A stretch of DNA of 11,263 nucleotides from Betaproteobacteria bacterium SG8_40 (GTDB lineage: Bacteria; Pseudomonadota; Gammaproteobacteria; Burkholderiales; Eutrophovitaceae), in assembly GCA_001304425.1 (NCBI GenBank), contig LJTS01000076.1, forward strand, positions 1-11,263, in the 5' to 3' direction. The stretch's first letter is position 1; the number at the start of each line of letters is the position of its first letter. The translations under genes were made by a program, and so were the position numbers. This document shows, in pieces, positions 5,965-11,263 of the stretch. The notes under the pieces are model-generated. The model saw only the letters and a list, made by a program, of their open reading frames with translations, ran no database searches and was not told where the DNA came from.

Positions 5965-6441
5965 TCAGCGTCCGCGATCAGGCTCGTGGACCCGATCGGC
6001 GATGCGATGGGCGAGGAATCTGACAGAGGACGGCGGTTCGGTCATTGTTTCCTCGATGACGCGTTCTTGCCGGGCGACATCGACCAGTGCGTAACGGGCA
6101 ACGAACGCTCCGTCTTTCCTCGACACCTTTCCGATTACCACCATCGCAGTGCCCATCGAGGCGAAATACTCGTGATCGACCTTGTCATCGACTCCGGCAC
6201 CCAGCCCGGATGCCTCGACCACTCTCAGCGCGCTGCTGCGCATCAGGTCCGCGGCGATGATCTGGCCGATGCGTTGTTCTTCCTTCACCTGCTCGTCACC
6301 GTGGAAGGAAAGCACCGCGATTGGAATGCGGCTGCCTTCTCCGCCGACAACTTCAACACTGACCTGACCGCGCGCAACCCCGGACAAGCTGGCGAGAAGG
6401 AGTGCGCACACGGCGATCAGGCTGCGAATATCGCGATTCAT
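5965..6441 (-). CDS. tolB: TolB N-terminal domain fragment
   Basis: 158 residues from ATG 6441. The signal peptide is MNRDIRSLIAVCALLLASLS with cleavage near GVARG-QVSV. The mature part is the TolB amino-terminal domain (IPIAVLSFHGDEQ, IGQIIAADLMRSSALRVVEAS, GTAMVVIGKVSRKDGAFVARYALVDV, VRFLAHRIADRV), the domain that meets the TolA C-terminus in the intact system. It ends at a premature TGA (5965-5967), eight codons past the conserved HRIADRV. A GTG at 6450 overlaps the tolA stop (GTGA) and is an alternative start; ATG 6441 is preferred because the purine-rich GAAAGAG lies at normal spacing and the signal peptide is compact. If translated alone it would be secreted without the propeller. Confidence 0.82.
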   Translation of the reverse strand: MNRDIRSLIAVCALLLASLSGVARGQVSVEVVGGEGSRIPIAVLSFHGDEQVKEEQRIGQIIAADLMRSSALRVVEASGLGAGVDDKVDHEYFASMGTAMVVIGKVSRKDGAFVARYALVDVARQERVIEETMTEPPSSVRFLAHRIADRVHEPDRGR

Positions 6442-6446
6442 GAAGG

Positions 6447-7553
6447 TCACTCTTTCGGTCGAAAACTCAATAGAAGGTTTCTGAAATTCGCCTGGAACAG
6501 GCCCGGCTCCTGTGGAACCGGCAACGGCTGTGCGGCGAGTATGGCGCGCTCAACTGCCGCGTCATATGTTGCTACCCCGCTTGATTGCAATAACCGGACC
6601 TGGGTCACGGTTCCGTCTGGCAGAAGTGACACTTCATAGTTTGCTTCGGGGTTGCCGCGCAGGTCCGGGGGCAAAATGACGCGCTGGCGGATCTTCGCGC
6701 TGATGCGCGCGCGGTAATCGTCGGTCAGCTGTCTGGCTGCGGCTTCCGCCGCTTCCCTCGTTTCCTGATCGTCGCGACGCTGTTGCGCGGCAACCTGGAT
6801 CTCCTGCAGTTCTTGCGCCAGCTTGCGCTCGCGTTCTTCGAGACGTTTCCTCTGCTCGGCGATCCTCGCCTGCCTCTCATGATCGATCGTGTCATCGAGG
6901 CGAGCGTTCTCCTCCTCGCGCAGTAACTGTGCGAGGGCCAGGGCGCGCTGGCGTTTCAATTCTTCGATGTCGACTTCCGGCCGCGGCGCAAGCTGCTCTT
7001 CCAGTGCTGCTGGTGGCATCGACGGAGACGGCTGTGCAGTGGCGCGACGCGGCGGCTCAGGCGCCGTTTGTTCGAGTTTGCGTTCGCGGGCGGGTGCCGC
7101 CAGATCTGCACGCGGTGGCGCTGAGATCGGTGCGGGTGCGGATTCGAATGCGACATCGACCGTCGGTCTGGGCGGGCTCGGCGCCGGTGCTGGCGCCACC
7201 TTCGTGCTTACCGGTTCCGGGGTGAACGCTGCGACCGGCGCCGGCAAGGGCTCGAGCGCCGGCTGTGGCGGGGCGGGTGCGGCCGGTTCTTTCACCGGCG
7301 TGGGCTTGCTGACCGGCTCGACTTTGCGCGGGGCCGGCTTCGGAGTGCTGCGCGCGGTCGTTTTCTGCGCGCTCGCGGGCATCGACTCCCAGAGCTTGAC
7401 GGACGCATGCGGCTGAATTTTTTGCGGCCAGCTCATGTTCAGTAGCAGCACCGCAGCGAACGCAGCATGCACGGCGACGGTGAGCACGCCCGCGGCAAGC
7501 GGCTTGGGCTCATCTTCGATCCAGCGACGGGTATCAAGCGTGGCTGTGCTCAT
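6447..7553 (-). CDS. tolA: TolA, trans-periplasmic energy transducer
   Basis: 368 residues from ATG 7553; an in-frame TTG at 7565 would add four residues but has no better ribosome site. Domain I is a short cytoplasmic tail plus one membrane helix at about 18-40 (AAGVLTVAVHAAFAAVLLL), with a histidine where TolA and TonB carry their functional His. Domain II is long. A Pro/Ala-rich stretch at about 65-200 (many APAP, KPAP and PPRP steps) is followed by a charged helix at about 200-275 (LKRQRALALAQLLREEENARL, RKRLEERERKLAQEL). Domain III, about 277-368, is the TonB/TolA C-terminal fold (YRARISAKIRQRVILPPDLRG, YEVSLLPDGTVTQVRLLQSSG, YDAAVERAI). TolA uses TolQR energy to reach TolB and Pal. It lies 33 nt after tolR, and its stop overlaps the alternative GTG start of tolB. 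Confidence 0.95.
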   Translation of the reverse strand: MSTATLDTRRWIEDEPKPLAAGVLTVAVHAAFAAVLLLNMSWPQKIQPHASVKLWESMPASAQKTTARSTPKPAPRKVEPVSKPTPVKEPAAPAPPQPALEPLPAPVAAFTPEPVSTKVAPAPAPSPPRPTVDVAFESAPAPISAPPRADLAAPARERKLEQTAPEPPRRATAQPSPSMPPAALEEQLAPRPEVDIEELKRQRALALAQLLREEENARLDDTIDHERQARIAEQRKRLEERERKLAQELQEIQVAAQQRRDDQETREAAEAAARQLTDDYRARISAKIRQRVILPPDLRGNPEANYEVSLLPDGTVTQVRLLQSSGVATYDAAVERAILAAQPLPVPQEPGLFQANFRNLLLSFRPKE

Positions 7554-7586
7554 TCCTGGGCGCAATCCGAGATGTCATCGTTGCGT

Positions 7587-8003
7587 TCAGGAGCTGGGCA
7601 ATGCCAGCAGTCCGACATTTTCAACGCGGTTACGAATCAGCATGTCCATCGTCTTCAGGACAAGGTCATACTTGATTTCCTTGTCGGCAGTGATGATGAC
7701 GGCCTGTTGCGGTTTGTTCTCTTGCTTGGCACGTATGACTTCAGCCAGTTCTGCGCGGCTGACTGGACGGGCGTGGCCCGAAATGTCGTGGTCAATCACC
7801 GAGATCGAACCATTGGCTGCGATTTGTACCTCGATGGGTTCGGCCGGAGGGCTGTCCACGTTGCCAACGGACGGCAGGTTGACGATTCCGGGCGTGATCA
7901 TCGGCGCGGTAACCATGAATATAACCAGCAGGACAAGCATTACGTCGATATAGGGAACGACGTTGATCTGGCTTACCAGCCGGGGTCGGCGGCGAATCGC
8001 CAC
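7587..8003 (-). CDS. tolR: TolR, ExbD/TolR-family proton channel subunit
   Basis: 138 residues, the normal length. A short basic N-terminus (MAIRRRPRLVSQINVVPYI) is followed by one membrane helix at about 19-38 (IDVMLVLLVIFMVTAPMI). Asp20 matches the functional aspartate of TolR/ExbD (Asp23 in E. coli TolR). The periplasmic domain, about 45-138, ends with the family-typical VIITADKEIKYDLVLKTMDML and VENVGLLAL. With TolQ it forms the proton-motive-force-driven motor that acts on TolA. Translation starts at GTG 8003, whose G is also the last base of the tolQ TAG stop (TAGTG), so expression is probably coupled to tolQ. Confidence 0.96.
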   Translation of the reverse strand: MAIRRRPRLVSQINVVPYIDVMLVLLVIFMVTAPMITPGIVNLPSVGNVDSPPAEPIEVQIAANGSISVIDHDISGHARPVSRAELAEVIRAKQENKPQQAVIITADKEIKYDLVLKTMDMLIRNRVENVGLLALPSS

Positions 8004-8698
8004 TACGCTTCCTCGCTTGCGTCGGGTTCGCCCTGCAGCCTGTTTGACAGTTCCTCCATGAAACTGTCGAAGCGCGTGGACAAGCGCTCCAGGTTGCGTA
8101 CAAAGTGATTGAAACCGACGACTGCCGGTATTGCCGCGAACAGTCCCATCGCCGTCGCGATCAGCGCTTCAGCGATGCCGGGTGCGACACTCGCCAGTGT
8201 GGCCTGGCCTACGTTGGCCAGGCCGCGGAAGGAGTTCATGATGCCCCACACGGTGCCGAACAGACCGATATAGGGGCTAACCGATCCCACCGTTGCGAGG
8301 AAAGAGAGCTTGCTCTCCAGACGGTCCATTTCGCGCTGGTAGGCGGCGCGCATCGCGCGGCGTGCCCCTTCCAGCTGGGTGCCGCTGAGCGTTCCTCGGC
8401 CGATTTTCCGCAGCTTGCTGGCTTCGCGGAAGCCCGCCACGAAGATGCGGCCCAGGCTCGCACTGCGATGCCGGGATTTGACTTCGTTTTCATAAAGCAC
8501 GGGCAGACTGGCGTTTTCCACGAATCCGGCTTCGAATGCATCGGTCTGCTGCAACGTCTCGCGAATCGAGAACATTTTCCGAAAGATGTACCACCAAGAC
8601 ATGATCGACATGCCGAGGAGGATGGCCATGACAAGCTGCACCAGAAAACTGGCGTTGCCGATCAGGGCCCAGAATCCCATGTTGTGGCTGACTTCCAT
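8003..8698 (-). CDS. tolQ: TolQ, MotA/TolQ/ExbB-family motor subunit
   Basis: 231 residues from ATG 8698, matching the usual length of about 230. The frame is open to 8824, but the extra stretch is a polar, Pro/Ser-rich segment without homology, so it is rejected. There are three membrane helices: about 16-38 (ASFLVQLVMAILLGMSIMSW), about 134-156 (GSVSPYIGLFGTVWGIMNSF) and about 171-195 (GIAEALIATAMGLFAAIPAV). Thr149 in FGTVWG and Thr182 in ATAMG match the conserved channel-lining threonines. A cytoplasmic loop lies between helices 1 and 2. It is the first gene of the cluster; no ybgC-type thioesterase gene, the common upstream neighbour, is seen before it. The cluster promoter should lie in 8699-9000. 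Confidence 0.96.
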   Translation of the reverse strand: MEVSHNMGFWALIGNASFLVQLVMAILLGMSIMSWWYIFRKMFSIRETLQQTDAFEAGFVENASLPVLYENEVKSRHRSASLGRIFVAGFREASKLRKIGRGTLSGTQLEGARRAMRAAYQREMDRLESKLSFLATVGSVSPYIGLFGTVWGIMNSFRGLANVGQATLASVAPGIAEALIATAMGLFAAIPAVVGFNHFVRNLERLSTRFDSFMEELSNRLQGEPDASEEA

Positions 8699-9404
8699 TT
8701 GCGGTCTCGCTTTTACTGGCGTAGCTCCGCCCGGCAAGGCTCCGTGTGCCTGCGTGGACGATGCCGGCGGTTCTCGTTGGCTCGATTGGGAGTGAAATCG
8801 ACGTTTGGTACCTCGTAAGAGCAAAGTCCGTGCTAGTCACACCGGCACCCAATGCCGTGTGCATCGGCGAAGCTTGCTTCGAATGCGCCTGATCGTCGCG
8901 GTGAGGGACAAGCCGCGGCGCTGATCGTGCCGCCTGCCGGTCCCGTTCCAGATCCGGCAATTATCGGAGTTATCCCGATATTTCATAAGGTTAGGATTGG
9001 AAAGGTTGGTGCTGGGCCAAGCCGCCGGGGCATGCGACGGCAGCTGCTCGCTGTCGGCAGGGGCTTTACCAAAAGGAGCGTGCTTCGCATCGCTGCCGGA
9101 CCGTTTCTCGGCCATCGCCGGCAGAAAGGCCTCAAAGCGGGGTATTGCGACGACCTATGTCATACGCCAGTGGACGGCGGTTGCCAGCCTGGCAGGATCG
9201 GCGGCGGCGCGAGTGAAATCAGACGCTTGCAAGGCACGGCTGGCTGCCTCTTCGGGCACTAGCGAGGGCTGGGCAAGAACCGGGTCCGTGTCAGCTCGCG
9301 GCTGTCGCCCGGATCGGGCGGCGATGGTCCGGTGCCTTTGGTTGCCGCAACCGGAATGGAATGCCGGGGCCGGCCGGAAACGGTGATAAGGAAAACTGCC
9401 GGCG
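8699..9404. other. Roughly 700-bp stretch with no convincing gene
   Basis: The space between tolQ and the PAS-GGDEF-EAL gene, both on the minus strand. Open frames exist on both strands (for example 8852-9262 plus and 8837-9115 minus), but their products are Arg/Gly/Ala-rich, lack recognisable motifs or ribosome sites, and look like chance frames in GC-rich DNA. I see no tRNA and no remnant of ybgC or the ruv genes that often precede tolQ. The stretch holds an AT-rich patch with an inverted repeat (8953-9000) and a short hairpin (TGCCA-GCC-TGGCA, 9182-9194). Confidence 0.55.
8953..9000 (-). promoter_or_regulatory. AT-rich patch with inverted repeat, candidate tol promoter/operator
   Basis: An AT-rich island in GC-rich surroundings, about 260-300 nt upstream of tolQ. 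It contains TATCGG (8962-8967), a 7-nt spacer, and CCGATA (8975-8980), a perfect 6-bp dyad. On the minus strand, TTATGA, 17 nt, GATAAT resembles a weak sigma-70 promoter whose spacer spans most of the dyad, so a dimeric repressor could block it. The -35 match is poor; this is inference from sequence alone. Confidence 0.3.
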
Positions 9405-11066
9405 TCAGTCCAGCGTGCCGGAGATCAGCTCCTGGCGTTTGGCCAACTCGCGGGCCGCGTTCTTGGCCTTTTGCGGGCGGTGTCCGGTAAACAGTGCGTT
9501 GCACAGTTTGTCGAAACTCATGCTCGGACACTTCCAGTCGCCCTGGCCGGCGTCGCAGCCGATCGCTCTGGCCGTTTCCAGATGTGCGTCCGATTCGATA
9601 TCGACGGCAATCACTTCGATTTTCAGGCTGCGAGCCATCTGAACGCCTGCCGAGAGCACTGCCTTGCAATGGTCGTCCTCGATCGCCTCGGCAAGCATGC
9701 CCGGTGCAAGCTTGATGGTGTGCACCGGCAAGTCGAACAGATAGGTCAGTGCCGAGGCGCCGATGCCGAATTCATCGATGCAGACCCTGAAGCCCATTTC
9801 TGATATCTCGAGAAGGGCAGTAACCTGCTCTTCGGAAATGGGCATCGCGGTTTCGTGGATGCAGAATTGCACATGCTGTGGGTCGATCTTCGAATCAAGC
9901 AGCAGTCCGCGCAGCTGCCGCAACAACGACTCCTGGCGGGACAGTTGCTGGGGCGAAAGAGTATGGATTACGCGCATTGGCCAATGGCCCATGGCTTTCC
10001 ACTTGCGAATCGCCTCGAAGGTCAACCAGAGGGCAGTCTCGCCGAGCGGGGCGGCCATGCCGGTTTCGTCGGCTATCTGCATGAAATCATGCAACTCGAT
10101 TGTTCCGAGCTTCGGATGTTCCCAGCGCAGGAAGCTTTCCACGCCGAACAGTTCGCCGGATTCCAGTTCGAAGAATGGCTGGAAATGAACCGCGAACTCA
10201 TCTTTGAAAATAGCTGACCGGAGGTCGCTTTCGAGCGTCAGGCGTTGCTTTGCCCGCGCTCCCATTTCCGGATCGACGGAATCGGTGGGGAATACGCTGA
10301 CGCCGATGTTGGGCCGGGGGGCGAAGCTGTGCTCGCCGATGTACGCGGGCGCACTCAGAAACGACTGGATTCTTGCCGCAAGTTTGCTGACGATTTCAGG
10401 GTCTCCGAGACTGTCGATCATGACAGCAAACTCATCACCGGAAAGCCGTGCCATGGTGTCCTGTTTACGGCTGATGCGCGAGATACGCGTGACTATCTCG
10501 CGGAGGTAGTCGTCGCCGGCTTCACGCCCCAGGGTATCGACAATGCTGCGGTACTGGCCGCTGTTGATCGTCAAGACCGCGACGAAACGGCCTTCCGCCT
10601 GGGCGTTGGTCACTGCCGCTTGCAATGATTCGAGAAACTGTTCCTGGTCTGGCAGGCTTTTCAGCGGATCGGTCGTTTTGTCTGCATCTGATTGTGCGGC
10701 ACCCGGTTTGCCTGCGGCTGCATCACGAAACGAAGCGATCAAGCACGGGCCGGTTTCTTCGGAATCGAAACGCTTCAGACTGACATCGAGCGAGATTTCC
10801 GTGCCTTCCTTGGTCAACGCCCGCATGTCGTGCAAATGGTTGACGCCGGTGGTGCTTTGCCCGCTTGCCGCCTGCATCAATCGGTCCCACCACAGAGCGT
10901 AGTCGGCGCGCGAGTCCACCGGCGCAAGATCTTCGGCTTTCCTTTCGAGCAACTCCTCTGGGGTGTAGTGGAGCAGGCTCTGCATTAATGAGTTCGCCGC
11001 GACGATCGCGCCGTCTTCGGAAATCATCATGACCGGATCTGGGAGGGATTCGATATGTTGTTTCAT
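9405..11066 (-). CDS. PAS-GGDEF-EAL protein with degenerate catalytic sites, probable c-di-GMP effector
   Basis: 553 residues from ATG 11066, which begins right at the PAS domain (HIESLPDPVMMISEDGAIVA). PAS covers about 1-115. The GGDEF domain, about 133-268, reads SGDEF (209-213) with an intact RxxD inhibitory motif (Arg200, Asp203), but the usual metal-binding DxDxFK stretch is INSGQYRS. The domain is also short: after FPTDSVDP it jumps directly to EMGARAKQRLTLE, omitting about 28-30 residues that normally contain the DxAMYxAK helix. The EAL domain covers about 281-530. EAL reads ESF (310-312), the metal-binding Asn is His368, the ELTE glutamate is Cys402, DDFG is DEFG, and AEGVE is AVDIE, while Lys452 and Gln508 remain. 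Enzyme activity is unlikely; binding of c-di-GMP or a scaffold role, as in FimX, is plausible. An upstream ATG at 11249 would add 61 poorly convincing residues. Confidence 0.88.
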   Translation of the reverse strand: MKQHIESLPDPVMMISEDGAIVAANSLMQSLLHYTPEELLERKAEDLAPVDSRADYALWWDRLMQAASGQSTTGVNHLHDMRALTKEGTEISLDVSLKRFDSEETGPCLIASFRDAAAGKPGAAQSDADKTTDPLKSLPDQEQFLESLQAAVTNAQAEGRFVAVLTINSGQYRSIVDTLGREAGDDYLREIVTRISRISRKQDTMARLSGDEFAVMIDSLGDPEIVSKLAARIQSFLSAPAYIGEHSFAPRPNIGVSVFPTDSVDPEMGARAKQRLTLESDLRSAIFKDEFAVHFQPFFELESGELFGVESFLRWEHPKLGTIELHDFMQIADETGMAAPLGETALWLTFEAIRKWKAMGHWPMRVIHTLSPQQLSRQESLLRQLRGLLLDSKIDPQHVQFCIHETAMPISEEQVTALLEISEMGFRVCIDEFGIGASALTYLFDLPVHTIKLAPGMLAEAIEDDHCKAVLSAGVQMARSLKIEVIAVDIESDAHLETARAIGCDAGQGDWKCPSMSFDKLCNALFTGHRPQKAKNAARELAKRQELISGTLD

Positions 11067-11263
11067 GCGTGGCTCTTTTTTTGGCGCGACGGCAGACCTG
11101 ATGAAGCAGGTAAAAAGCAGAAAACATGCCGCGATGAGGGCGTCATCGCTGGAAAACCGGGGGGCGCTTGCCGGCTCTACCGTTTCGCCAGACACGATGT
11201 ATCGGCAACAAACGCTGACCAAACCGGGATGCGACACACCTGCGGCCATGCCGTAAGAATAAA

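Larger units (their letters stand above)
5208..6441 (-). pseudogene. tolB: tolB, disrupted by a deletion and frameshift near 5970-5985
   Basis: Two adjacent frames together make one TolB. The 5' part (5965-6441) encodes the signal peptide and N-terminal domain, ending HRIADRVHEPDRGR then stop. The 3' part (frame open from 6041, stop at 5208) resumes LIADADGYDRQVLYKTDSPI and continues through the beta-propeller. In E. coli TolB the matching region reads from EVFEKLTGIKGAF to YELRVSDYDGYN. The conserved KLTG...GAF.TRIAYV block is absent here, about 20-27 residues. Joining the halves needs a +1 shift. The combined length of about 410 residues, against about 430, agrees with a short deletion. Without repair, the propeller would be made, if at all, without a signal peptide. 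A real lesion, or an assembly or strain artefact, both remain possible; a homopolymer read error alone would not remove conserved sequence. Confidence 0.85.

Noticed and set aside
5968..6041. Programmed +1 frameshift to make full TolB
   Set aside because: No recognised slippery or stimulatory signal is evident, and the conserved linker block would still be missing after frameshifting. Kept only as a remote option.
7467..8818. Plus-strand open frames opposite tolR and tolQ (7467-8108, 8105-8818)
   Set aside because: Antisense shadows of strongly conserved genes, without motifs or ribosome sites.
8699..8824. N-terminal extension of TolQ to 8824
   Set aside because: Polar, low-homology sequence before the normal TolQ start; ATG 8698 gives the standard 231 residues.
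8837..9115. Minus-strand open frame of 92 codons with an ATG before tolQ
   Set aside because: The first part looks mildly protein-like, but the rest is Arg-rich, it spans the AT-rich promoter-like patch, and I recognise no homology.
8852..9262. Plus-strand open frame of 136 codons in the gap upstream of tolQ
   Set aside because: No family motif, Arg/Gly-rich composition, no Shine-Dalgarno, and it overlaps other chance frames on both strands.
11067..11249. N-terminal extension of the PAS-GGDEF-EAL protein to ATG 11249
   Set aside because: It would add 61 residues with only a short 15-residue hydrophobic stretch and no good ribosome site. The PAS domain begins naturally at ATG 11066. It remains possible if a membrane anchor is shown.

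Overview
The window is GC-rich, densely coded bacterial DNA of Gram-negative, proteobacterial type. The main evidence is a tol-pal cell-envelope locus, seen as tolQ-tolR-tolA-tolB-pal-cpoB in the canonical order on the minus strand. The gene order and protein styles suit a gammaproteobacterium best. A betaproteobacterium is not excluded, and no species can be named.

Layout. Bases 1-1680 (+) hold the 3' part of a family III (CaiB/BaiF) CoA-transferase followed 9 nt later by a crotonase-fold protein, a typical acyl-CoA metabolism pair. Bases 1814-3389 (+) hold three envelope-type genes: a membrane-anchored SleB/CwlJ-like cell-wall hydrolase, a small secreted protein of unknown function, and a small secreted or membrane-anchored cupin. 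Bases 3390-3487 are a convergent intergenic gap with hairpins. Bases 3488-8698 (-) are the tol-pal cluster, with 1-4 nt overlaps (TAGTG, ATGA) that suggest translational coupling. Bases 8699-9404 show no convincing gene but contain an AT-rich patch with an inverted repeat that may hold the tol promoter or operator. Bases 9405-11066 (-) encode a PAS-GGDEF-EAL protein.

TolQ and TolR form the inner-membrane proton-driven motor and TolA is the trans-periplasmic arm. TolB and Pal connect the arm to the outer membrane and peptidoglycan. CpoB links Tol function to peptidoglycan synthesis. The cell-wall hydrolase nearby fits the envelope theme but is not part of the classical system.

Three points stand out. 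(1) tolB is broken: its secreted N-terminal domain and its beta-propeller lie in different frames, and about 20-27 conserved junction residues are missing. (2) Pal carries a roughly 120-residue charged helical insert between its lipid anchor and its OmpA domain, containing seven perfect AARQE repeats encoded by a 15-bp tandem repeat. (3) The PAS-GGDEF-EAL protein looks like a catalytically dead c-di-GMP effector: several EAL ligands are changed and the GGDEF domain lacks its C-terminal helix region. The crotonase also lacks both catalytic glutamates. I saw no tRNA, rRNA, CRISPR array or insertion sequence.
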